The notes beneath the pieces were generated by a model. It searched no databases and was not told where the DNA came from. It worked only from the letters and a program-made list of their open reading frames with translations. From Dyadobacter sp. Leaf189 (GTDB lineage Bacteria > Bacteroidota > Bacteroidia > Cytophagales > Spirosomataceae), in NCBI RefSeq assembly GCF_001424405.1, contig NZ_LMPS01000006.1:248001-312000 (forward strand): a stretch of DNA of 64,000 nucleotides. The letters are read 5' to 3'. Below, in pieces: positions 1 through 7,375 of this stretch. Within the stretch, counting starts at the first letter, position 1, and the number at the start of each line of letters is the position of its first letter. The translations under genes and the position numbers were made by a program.

Positions 1-2
1 TT

Positions 3-176
3 ATTCTATTCTGCGGTTTCTCGATCTTCTCGGCGTCCAGTTTCGGAGGTACGGCAGCAATGGGTGTGATGGTGTCGATTACGCTGCTGGTAGCCATGTG
101 TACTAACCTGATATTGCTTCCTGCATTGCTGTTGTCGATTGCGAAAAGGCAGGGGAAAGATGTAAAGCCAACTTGA
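3..176 (+). CDS. RND/MMPL family transporter, C-terminal end (partial)
   Basis: Open frame entering from the left edge and ending at TGA 174-176; 57 residues are visible. They form one long hydrophobic stretch containing FGGTAAMGVMVSITLL and TNLILLPALLL, then a short basic tail (AKRQGKD). This pattern is typical of the last transmembrane helices of MMPL/RND exporters, which move lipids or hydrophobic compounds with the proton gradient. The rest of the gene lies outside the window, so substrate and length are unknown. The next gene starts 34 bases downstream on the same strand. Confidence 0.7.
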   Translation: MLFCGFSIFSASSFGGTAAMGVMVSITLLVAMCTNLILLPALLLSIAKRQGKDVKPT

Positions 177-210
177 AATACCTGATTCAATACATAACTC
201 CTGTTATTTC

Positions 211-1590
211 ATGAAAAAACCTTTAATGCTCGGTCTCACATTGCTGACCGGTCTGAGCCAGCATGCATATGCGCAAAGTGACTATCAGACCGACTCAATC
301 TTTATCCGCAAAATCTTCAATACCGCGCTTAGCGAAGGTAAATCCTACGAGTGGCTCAGGCAGCTGACCCAGGATGTCGGGCCGCGGCTCAGCGGCTCGG
401 AAGGTGCTGCGAAGGCGGTTGTTTATACAAAGTCTGTGATGGAAGCGGAGCAATTGGACAATGTGTTCCAGCAAAATGTAATGGTACCTCACTGGGTACG
501 CGGCGCAAAGGAAAAGGCCCAGATCATTAATGGGAAACAAAAGACCGACATTCCGGTTGCCGCACTGGGTGGTTCCGTAGCTACTCCGAAAGGCGGCATC
601 AAGGGCAATGTGATCGAGGTAAAATCATTCCAGGAACTGCGCGAGTTAGGTGCGGATAAGGTTAAAGGCAAGATCGTGTTCTTCAACCGGCCTATGGATC
701 CCACTAAGCTGAATACGTTTGAAGCCTACGCCGGTGCGGTAGAACAGCGCGGTTCAGGGGCAAGTGAAGCAGCCAAGCTTGGCGCGATTGGGGCAATTGT
801 AAGGTCAATGACCACCCGGCTTGACGATTTTCCGCACACAGGAAGTATGCGTTACGCAAGCGGTGCCCCCATTGTACCCGCCGCGGCCATTTCTACCAAT
901 GCAGCCGAGCTTCTCAGCAAGACATTGAAAGCTAACCCGCAAACGCAGATATACTTCGAGCAGAGCTGCGAAACACTGCCCGACGCGCCTTCGCACAATG
1001 TGATTGGTGAACTTAAAGGTAAATCAGGTAAATATATCGTGGTTGGCGGCCACCTTGATTCCTGGGATTTCGCGCAGGGCGCCCACGATGATGGTTCCGG
1101 ATGCGTGCAGTCCATTGAAGCGGTACGCCTGCTGAAAGCCTTGGGTTACCAGCCCAACAACACGCTCCGCGCTGTGATGTTCATGAATGAAGAAAATGGA
1201 TTGAAAGGCGGCATCACCTATGCAGATTCAGCGAAGTCTGCCAAAGAGGTGCACATAGCTGCCATCGAGTCGGATCGCGGCGGGTTTACACCGTTAGGTT
1301 TTGGCATTGTAGGTACTGCTGCTCAGAAAAGCAGGATTCAAAGCTGGCAGAAGCTTTTTGCTGCATACGGTATTCATGAGCTCGGACCGGGTGGCGGCGG
1401 CGCCGATATTGGTCCCCTGGCACAGCAGGGTACCTTACTACTAGGCCTTATCCCCGACTCGCAACGCTACTTTGATTATCATCACGCATCGAGCGACAAA
1501 TTTGAAACTGTCAGCAAGCGCGAACTGGAACTCGGAGGTGCCGCAATGGCAGCGATGATGTACCTGATCGACAAATACGGAGTAGAATAA
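211..1590 (+). CDS. Secreted M28-family zinc peptidase
   Basis: 459 residues. An N-terminal signal peptide (about residues 1-22, ending AYAQ) directs export. The peptidase core shows the co-catalytic zinc motifs of family M28: H281 and D283 in GGHLDSWD, D293/D294 in AHDDGSG, the general base pair E327/E328 in NEENG, an Asp in ESDRGG and a late His in YHHASSDKFE. A protease-associated (PA) like segment occupies about residues 115-250. Closest described type is carboxypeptidase Q/aminopeptidase, removing terminal residues from peptides outside the cytoplasm. It follows the transporter fragment on the same strand and ends at a bidirectional terminator shared with the convergent Anbu gene. Confidence 0.88.
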   Translation: MKKPLMLGLTLLTGLSQHAYAQSDYQTDSIFIRKIFNTALSEGKSYEWLRQLTQDVGPRLSGSEGAAKAVVYTKSVMEAEQLDNVFQQNVMVPHWVRGAKEKAQIINGKQKTDIPVAALGGSVATPKGGIKGNVIEVKSFQELRELGADKVKGKIVFFNRPMDPTKLNTFEAYAGAVEQRGSGASEAAKLGAIGAIVRSMTTRLDDFPHTGSMRYASGAPIVPAAAISTNAAELLSKTLKANPQTQIYFEQSCETLPDAPSHNVIGELKGKSGKYIVVGGHLDSWDFAQGAHDDGSGCVQSIEAVRLLKALGYQPNNTLRAVMFMNEENGLKGGITYADSAKSAKEVHIAAIESDRGGFTPLGFGIVGTAAQKSRIQSWQKLFAAYGIHELGPGGGGADIGPLAQQGTLLLGLIPDSQRYFDYHHASSDKFETVSKRELELGGAAMAAMMYLIDKYGVE

Positions 1591-1599
1591 AAGGCTTTT

Positions 1600-1626
1600 C
1601 AAAGCCCGCTTTTCAGGCGGGCTTTG
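1600..1626. terminator. Bidirectional rho-independent terminator overlapping the Anbu stop
   Basis: Perfect 10-bp stem CAAAGCCCGC / GCGGGCTTTG with a 7-base loop, between convergent genes. Its right half lies inside the last codons and stop of the minus-strand gene. Confidence 0.75.
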
Positions 1627-2350
1627 AAGGCATTATCTTTTCGAAGCTCTGGTCCATCCATTCCTCGGGAATGTCGTCGAGCGCCTCTTTTAACTTGTCT
1701 GCCCATATTTCCGAAATCGCCAGCATATCCTTCTGCTCATAACGGTGCTCGACAATCTGAAAGCTGTCTTTCTTATACAACACCACATCAATCGGAAAAT
1801 CGACGTCATTGTTGCTCACGCGCGTTGAGTCAAAGGAGAGGAAACCAGCTTTGAGCGCCTGCTTCATGGTAGATTCCTGATTAAGAACCCTGTTCAGGAT
1901 CGCTTTCCCTTGTCCGGAATTCCCGATGATCACGTAAGGCGAACCTTCATCCAGCTCCACCCAGTTTCCTTCGGAGTAAAGCAGAAAAAGCTTGTGTTCC
2001 GCATCGTCGCGCAGCTGTCCGCCCACGATCGTATTCAGGTTGAACTTGAATCCCGACCTTTCCAGGTTGGCTCTGTCTTCCTCCGCTACCCGCTTGATCT
2101 GCTCGCCGAATGCATTCACGGCCTTGTAAAGCTTGTTGTATACAACGCCTTCGTTGATCAGTTCTTCAAAATAATGCACCGCTTTATCACGCACAGATCT
2201 TAGTCCGCTGGTCATGATGAACATCGAATAGTTATCGTGCTGGGTAACATACATTTTCTTTTTCACTGTTGTATTGGTTCCGGCTGTAATGCGGGTATCG
2301 GCCAATGCTACCAGTCCTTCTTTAACTTTTATTCCTAAGCAGTAAGTCAT
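1613..2350 (-). CDS. Anbu-type proteasome-related peptidase
   Basis: 245 residues from the ATG at 2348-2350, chosen over the upstream ATG at 2389 because removal of Met then exposes Thr1, the nucleophile of Ntn-hydrolases. Counting from that Thr, the sequence TYCLGI carries Asp17 and Arg19 in ADTRITAG and a lysine cluster at 29-31 near the usual Lys33 position; a GNSGQGKAILNRV segment follows further on. These are hallmarks of the ancestral beta-subunit (Anbu), a self-assembling relative of the 20S proteasome. Anbu genes elsewhere usually sit with transglutaminase, alpha-E and ATP-grasp genes; none is seen here. A candidate Bacteroidota promoter lies at 2427-2455. Substrate and peptidase activity are unknown. 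Confidence 0.83.
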   Translation of the reverse strand: MTYCLGIKVKEGLVALADTRITAGTNTTVKKKMYVTQHDNYSMFIMTSGLRSVRDKAVHYFEELINEGVVYNKLYKAVNAFGEQIKRVAEEDRANLERSGFKFNLNTIVGGQLRDDAEHKLFLLYSEGNWVELDEGSPYVIIGNSGQGKAILNRVLNQESTMKQALKAGFLSFDSTRVSNNDVDFPIDVVLYKKDSFQIVEHRYEQKDMLAISEIWADKLKEALDDIPEEWMDQSFEKIMPSKPA

Positions 2351-2426
2351 TTTTTTCTTTTTAATAACGGGCATAAAGCTGTTTGTCAATGTTGAAACGC
2401 GGCCCGGTAAATCTTTAATCTGGCAT

Positions 2427-2455
2427 CAAAAGTACCAAATTGCATGGTGACCAAA
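2427..2455 (-). promoter_or_regulatory. Candidate Bacteroidota promoter of the Anbu gene
   Basis: On the minus strand TTTG, 17 bases, TACTTTTG, matching the -33/-7 pattern TTG...TAnnTTTG. It lies about 77 bases before the chosen start at 2350. Confidence 0.5.
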
Positions 2456-2536
2456 CGAGAAAAAAGGCTTTTTCACGTTTTTTTTGAAAATTGGCCACCC
2501 ATAAACCGGAACAAAGCCCATTGAAAAAACTGTACT

Positions 2537-3364
2537 ATGCCCCATAAAATCGAAACCGCACATCTGTTTCCTATATTAGACCAAAAGCTGATTGAGCTGC
2601 TGAAATCCCTTTCCGCAGAAGAATGGAACAAGCCTACCGTCGCCAAACACTGGTGCGTGAAAGACGTAGCTGCACATTTGCTTGACGGCAACCTTCGGGT
2701 AATATCCCATATGCGCGACGGGTACCTCAGTCCGCCGGACCGGAAAATTAGCTCCTACGCAGACCTTGTTGCTTACTTAAACCAGTTTAATGAAGACTGG
2801 ATAAAAGCTTCGCAGCGTTTGAGTTACGAGGTCATCACTGAGCTCCTGGAAAGTACGGGAAAACAATATTCAGCGATCATGCAAGCCCAGGACCCCGATG
2901 TGGACGCTATATTCTCAGTAGCCTGGGCTGGCGAGCAAACCTCCAAAAACTGGTTTCACATTGCGCGTGAGTACACCGAAAAGTGGCACCACCAGCAACA
3001 AATCAGGGAAGCTACCGGTCGGCCTGGTATTCTTACCAAACCACTTTTTCTTCCATTTATAAAAACACTGCTGCGCGGCTTACCGCACACTTACCGGAAC
3101 ACAGAAGCTGCAATTGGAACCAGTATTAAGATTACGATTGTACTGGAAGAATCATTTTCATGGTACCTGCTGAAATCAAACAGCTGGGAACTAACCAATA
3201 AGGAAACAGAAAACGAAAGTGCCGGTATCATTATCCCCGCTGAAATCGCCTGGAAGCTTTTTACCAAAGCGTTGTCCCCGGCAGAAGCAAGAAGTGCCGT
3301 TACGCTCACAGGCAACGAGCAGCTGGCAGCCGTCGCATTGAACCTGATTGCGATCATGGGCTAA
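2537..3364 (+). CDS. DinB/MDMPI-like metal-binding protein
   Basis: 275 residues. The N-terminal half reads like the maleylpyruvate-isomerase N domain of the DinB superfamily: a four-helix bundle with EEWNKPTVAKHWCVKDVAAHLLDG, where the His after VAA and later His residues (HIAREYTEKWHHQQQ) would bind a divalent metal. The C-terminal part (about 180-275) resembles the small SCP-like domain found in these proteins. Members are thiol-dependent transferases or isomerases, but the actual reaction is not predictable. Divergent from the Anbu gene with a 186-base gap. ATG at 2537 is the first in frame before the conserved domain. Confidence 0.72.
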   Translation: MPHKIETAHLFPILDQKLIELLKSLSAEEWNKPTVAKHWCVKDVAAHLLDGNLRVISHMRDGYLSPPDRKISSYADLVAYLNQFNEDWIKASQRLSYEVITELLESTGKQYSAIMQAQDPDVDAIFSVAWAGEQTSKNWFHIAREYTEKWHHQQQIREATGRPGILTKPLFLPFIKTLLRGLPHTYRNTEAAIGTSIKITIVLEESFSWYLLKSNSWELTNKETENESAGIIIPAEIAWKLFTKALSPAEARSAVTLTGNEQLAAVALNLIAIMG

Positions 3365-3450
3365 TGTTGCAAAACTTAACGTCAGGAAATTTAACGCTGT
3401 TAGAACATTGACTAATTGATCCAAAATGGCATTCAGCCAGTATATTGATC

Positions 3451-4131
3451 ATGAAACTTTTGACAATCATCTTAACTGCGCTGCTGCTATTTGCAGGATG
3501 TCGTGAGAAAAACAACCTGTCTGCTGCGGATAAAACGGGCATGCGCTACCTCGCATTAGGAGATTCTTACACAATCGGAGAAAGCGTGGATGAAAGTGAA
3601 CGGTGGCCTGTATTGTTTGCGAAAGCAATGCGAACGGCCGGGAAGCCCGTACAAGCACCTTATATCGTTGCGCAAACGGGTTGGACAACCGGAGACCTGC
3701 TGCTGGGTTTACAGAACTACAATCCAACTGAAAAGTACGACCTTGTTTCACTTTTGATCGGCGTCAATAATCAGTACCAGGGCAGAAGTCTGGAAGAATA
3801 TCGTCAACAGTTCCGCACCCTGCTGCTCCGCAGTATCGACTATGCCAACGGCGACACAGGCAACGTATTTGTGCTCTTGACCCCGGACTGGGGAGTAACG
3901 CGTTATGGGGAGGGAAGGCGGGACGAGATCGCCCGGGAGATCGATGAATTTAACGCAGTCGCAAAAGAGGAATGCGATAAAGAGCAGGTGCTGTTTATAG
4001 ATATCACTCCCCTTTCACGACGCGCATTGCAGGATCCGACTATGATTGCCCGTGATCAGCTGCACTTTTCGGGCAAGATGTATCAGATGTGGGTAGATGA
4101 AGTATTAAAGAATGTAAAATCCAGGTTCTGA
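3451..4131 (+). CDS. SGNH/GDSL hydrolase lipoprotein
   Basis: 226 residues from ATG 3451; a TTG six bases upstream would add two residues, but ATG is preferred. The leader MKLLTIILTALLLFAGC is a lipoprotein signal with Cys as acylation site. The mature part opens with LALGDSYTIGE, the block I GDSY of SGNH esterases with the nucleophilic Ser; GVNNQYQG supplies the block III Asn, and DQLHFSGKMY the block V Asp/His. It is likely an esterase or lipase in the cell envelope; substrate unknown. It ends three bases from the convergent lipid kinase gene with no visible hairpin between them. Confidence 0.85.
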   Translation: MKLLTIILTALLLFAGCREKNNLSAADKTGMRYLALGDSYTIGESVDESERWPVLFAKAMRTAGKPVQAPYIVAQTGWTTGDLLLGLQNYNPTEKYDLVSLLIGVNNQYQGRSLEEYRQQFRTLLLRSIDYANGDTGNVFVLLTPDWGVTRYGEGRRDEIAREIDEFNAVAKEECDKEQVLFIDITPLSRRALQDPTMIARDQLHFSGKMYQMWVDEVLKNVKSRF

Positions 4132-4134
4132 CGC

Positions 4135-5040
4135 CTACTCTTCGTCTGTGATAATAAATTCAAGTCTCGCAGGATTGATACTGATTTCGATATCGGATGG
4201 ATTTTCAACCTTGATCCGTTCATCGTCAATGTGCAGGTCTTTGCATTCACACACAATCCTGACCTGCTTCGCCCGGATTGTTTTGAAAGTAAAATCCTGC
4301 TCAATACCGTCAATCTGGTGCCGCAGGAAATTCTCGAACTTGCGCCTGTTTGACGCGGAGATCAGCACCACTTCCAGCATTCCATCGCCTGGATCGGCCT
4401 CAGGCGCAAGAACCAGGTTCGGACCGATAGACCTGATATTCATTACCTCTACCATGATATAATCACCGGAGTACTCTTTTCCATCCGCAAAAATCTGGCA
4501 ACTTTTGGCTTCGTAGGTCTGAACAATTTCCAACAAAACCCGACGTGCCGCATTCAGCTTGTCCTCGGCAGTCTCGCCAATTTCGTCTTCAAGCTTGTCC
4601 ATGATTTTCATCAGGCGCGGAAAGATCCCTATCCCAAAGGCTTCAAGAAAGAATTTGTCGGTATCAAGCCCTACAACCCTCCCGATATCGAAAGGTTTGA
4701 GGTGATAATGGTGCCATTTCTTAATAATATCTTTTGCTTTGCCATCAATACCCAGCGCACAAGCCACATTGTTAGCGGTTCCGTGCGGAAGGAGCGCAAT
4801 GGGATAATGCCTGTCGAGCAGCGTGCGCTTTATTAATACTTTGGCAATCCTGCGGACAGTTCCGTCACCGCCAGCTATGATCAGAAAATCAGAATCCTCA
4901 TCAAACGCCTCCCAGCCATTCTCTTTGACAGAAGAATAAGCACAATCAAACCCCTCCTTTTTGATCAGTTTTGTTAACTCTTCTTTGCTAAAATCACTAT
5001 CCCCGGCGGTCGGGTTGTGCAAAAGGTGGGCTTTTTTCAT
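4135..5040 (-). CDS. Diacylglycerol kinase-family lipid kinase
   Basis: 301 residues. The catalytic domain begins with LHNPTAG, followed by the ATP-binding signature AGGDGTVRRIAKVL near residue 60 and LLPHGTANNVACALG near residue 85, all typical of DagK_cat/YegS proteins. The C-terminal beta-sandwich includes NIRSIGPNLVLAPEADPGDGMLEVV. Family members phosphorylate diacylglycerol or other lipids in the cytoplasm at the membrane. Divergent from surE with an 84-base gap. Substrate is not predictable. Confidence 0.87.
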   Translation of the reverse strand: MKKAHLLHNPTAGDSDFSKEELTKLIKKEGFDCAYSSVKENGWEAFDEDSDFLIIAGGDGTVRRIAKVLIKRTLLDRHYPIALLPHGTANNVACALGIDGKAKDIIKKWHHYHLKPFDIGRVVGLDTDKFFLEAFGIGIFPRLMKIMDKLEDEIGETAEDKLNAARRVLLEIVQTYEAKSCQIFADGKEYSGDYIMVEVMNIRSIGPNLVLAPEADPGDGMLEVVLISASNRRKFENFLRHQIDGIEQDFTFKTIRAKQVRIVCECKDLHIDDERIKVENPSDIEISINPARLEFIITDEE

Positions 5041-5124
5041 AAGCAGTATGTAGTGATAATGCTATTTCATAAAAAACATACCAGGCATAATTTTATTGAT
5101 GTACAACCAAAAACGAGATTGTAT

Positions 5125-5859
5125 ATGAAAATTCTGGTAACAAACGACGATGGAATATACAGCCCCGGCATTGCTTCACTGGCAAAAATCGCGGCGAGGT
5201 TTGGGGAAGTCAAAATCGTGGCACCCGATGTGGAACAATCTTCAATGGGCCACGCGATAACTGCTTCACGGCCACTTTCCTATAAGAAATCCCCGATAGA
5301 CTTCGGTGGCATTGACGCATACCGCGTGAATGGAACCCCAGCCGACTGCGTGGCTTTGGGCCAGCATTTGTGGGACAAACCCGATGTAGTTCTTTCAGGC
5401 ATTAACCTCGGCCCCAACCTGGGTAATGCAATGTGGCATTCAGGTACACTCGCTGCTGCCAAACAGGCGGTATTGTTCGGTATCAAGGGAATTGCGCTGA
5501 GCACACCTACCGAAGTAGAGCCCGATTTTGACGCGCTTGATCCGTTCGTAGAGAAGGCGCTGGACCTGCTTTTCAAGAATCCGCATTTAAACCTCGTGAA
5601 TGTAAACTTCCCTCCTCAGCCAAAGGGGGTAAGGTGGACGAGACAGTCGGTGCGGCTATATGATAACAACATTGTCCCGGCCCTCGATCCGATGGGGCGG
5701 AAGCATTACTGGTTTACGGTAGTGCCGCTTGAAGCCGCTGAGGAAGGGACAGACAGGTGGGCAGTTGAAAATGGATTCGTATCCATTACTCCCCTCCGCC
5801 TTGACCTTACCAACGAAGCAGAGCTCATCAAAGCACAGCTTGCTTATCCGATTACCTGA
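5125..5859 (+). CDS. surE: 5'/3'-nucleotidase SurE
   Basis: 244 residues from ATG 5125 (MKILVTNDDG); the frame stays open upstream to 5017, but that would overlap the divergent kinase start and precede the canonical N terminus. Motifs are those of SurE: the metal-binding NDDG at residues 7-10, APDVEQSSMGHAIT, and SGINLGPNLG with the metal-ligand Asn. It dephosphorylates nucleoside monophosphates and perhaps exopolyphosphate in the cytoplasm. Followed by a strong terminator at 5895-5915, so it seems monocistronic. Confidence 0.95.
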   Translation: MKILVTNDDGIYSPGIASLAKIAARFGEVKIVAPDVEQSSMGHAITASRPLSYKKSPIDFGGIDAYRVNGTPADCVALGQHLWDKPDVVLSGINLGPNLGNAMWHSGTLAAAKQAVLFGIKGIALSTPTEVEPDFDALDPFVEKALDLLFKNPHLNLVNVNFPPQPKGVRWTRQSVRLYDNNIVPALDPMGRKHYWFTVVPLEAAEEGTDRWAVENGFVSITPLRLDLTNEAELIKAQLAYPIT

Positions 5860-5894
5860 TATATTTAACCTGGATTTAATTGAATAATGACCCG

Positions 5895-5924
5895 GTCCCG
5901 CCCATTCGGCGGGACTCTTTTTTT
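5895..5924 (+). terminator. Rho-independent terminator after surE
   Basis: Perfect 8-bp stem GTCCCGCC / GGCGGGAC, loop CATTC, then a T-rich run. Confidence 0.8.
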
Positions 5925-6027
5925 GAACTCTTTACCATAGTCGTAAGGGGTAGAATGGCCAAAATACAGTCTTATCCGAAACAGTTGTATTTTTAACCAT
6001 CCCTGAATCCAAGAATCTGTACCTATT

Positions 6028-7326
6028 ATGGAACAACCTAAAATTGGCAATTACCGCTGGGTTATATGTGCGCTCCTCTTCTTTGCAACCACAATCAATT
6101 ATATAGACAGACAGATTCTCGGACTATTAAAACCAACGCTTGAAACTGAGTTTAACTGGACTGAAAGTGATTATGCCAATATCGTAATGGTCTTCGCGGG
6201 CTGTTATGCACTGGGCTACATTGTTTTCGGGAATATTATCGATAAGATCGGCTCCAAGCTTGGCTACGCAGTTTCGATCGTGATATGGAGCATTGCGGCG
6301 ATTGCACACGCTTTTGTAAGAAGTACTTTCGGTTTTGGCGCAGTTCGTGCATTGCTTGGACTGGGTGAGTCGGGTAACTTTCCGGCTGCTGTTAAAGCGA
6401 CAGCTGAGTGGTTCCCGAAACGAGAACGAGCGCTTGCGACCGGCATTTTCAACTCCGGAACAAGTATTGGCGCGGTAGCTGCTCCCATTCTGGTACCCTG
6501 GCTTTTAGGAGCTTACGGCTGGCAGGAGGCATTTTTGATCACCGGTGCGCTGGGTTTCATCTGGCTTATATTCTGGTGGCTTTTCTACGAAATTCCTTCA
6601 AGGCACAAGAAGATCACGCCGGAAGAATACGCATTCATTCACAGCGACAACGAAGCTGGTGACGGCGAAGGAAAAAAGCCGATCCACTGGACCAAATTGC
6701 TGCAATTACGCCAATCGTGGGTTTTCATTGTAGGTAAATTCCTGACCGATCCGATCTGGTGGTTCTTCCTTTTCTGGCTTCCCTCCTACTTTGCAACCAC
6801 ATTCGCGCTCGACCTTAAAAAGCCGAGCCTGCACCTCGCGATCGTTTACACTGCGACTACATTTGGTAGCATAGGCGGCGGTTATCTGTCTTCTTATCTG
6901 ATCAAAAAAGGCTGGGCTCCGCTACGTGCCCGGAAAATCACATTGCTTGTGGTAGCATTTGCAGTGTTGCCTATCATACTTGCGCAATTTGCCAGCAATG
7001 TCTGGATCGTAGTCGGGATCATCAGTATTGCTACTGCGGCTCACCAGGCGTGGAGTGCGAATATTTTCACGATCGTTTCCGATATTTTTCCAAAACGGGC
7101 AGTGAGCTCGGTGGTAGGTATCGGCGGAATGGCGGGATCCCTTGGATCCACATTTTTCCCGCTGGTAGTGGGTGCGCTGCTGGACTATTACAAAGCCGCC
7201 GGCAACATCGGCGCGGGTTACAATATCCTGTTTATCATATGCGGACTCGCCTATATCATAGCGTGGGTAATCATACATTTTTTAACAAAAAACATGAAAC
7301 CGGTTGAAGAAGCGTTAAAAGATTAA
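6028..7326 (+). CDS. MFS transporter, ExuT (hexuronate)-like
   Basis: 432 residues with about 12 hydrophobic helices. Signatures of the anion:cation symporter branch of the major facilitator superfamily are clear: NYIDRQILG at the first helix, IDKIGSKLGY in the first cytoplasmic loop, and the family-typical stretch ALLGLGESGNFPAAVKATAEWFPKRERALATG. Hexuronate transporters (ExuT) are the closest described members, so sugar-acid import with protons is likely but not proven. The downstream dehydrogenase-like lipoprotein is 49 bases away on the same strand and may be co-transcribed. Confidence 0.85.
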   Translation: MEQPKIGNYRWVICALLFFATTINYIDRQILGLLKPTLETEFNWTESDYANIVMVFAGCYALGYIVFGNIIDKIGSKLGYAVSIVIWSIAAIAHAFVRSTFGFGAVRALLGLGESGNFPAAVKATAEWFPKRERALATGIFNSGTSIGAVAAPILVPWLLGAYGWQEAFLITGALGFIWLIFWWLFYEIPSRHKKITPEEYAFIHSDNEAGDGEGKKPIHWTKLLQLRQSWVFIVGKFLTDPIWWFFLFWLPSYFATTFALDLKKPSLHLAIVYTATTFGSIGGGYLSSYLIKKGWAPLRARKITLLVVAFAVLPIILAQFASNVWIVVGIISIATAAHQAWSANIFTIVSDIFPKRAVSSVVGIGGMAGSLGSTFFPLVVGALLDYYKAAGNIGAGYNILFIICGLAYIIAWVIIHFLTKNMKPVEEALKD

Positions 7327-7375
7327 CATTGTTCAGCAATTCATAACCATCGAACTTAGAGGAATATTTCTTCAG

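Noticed and set aside
2351..2389. Longer start of the Anbu gene
   Set aside because: A start at 2389 would bury the catalytic Thr behind 13 extra residues; the ATG at 2350 gives the canonical N terminus.
5017..5124. Upstream extension of surE
   Set aside because: It would overlap the divergent lipid kinase start and precede the canonical MKILVTNDDG terminus.
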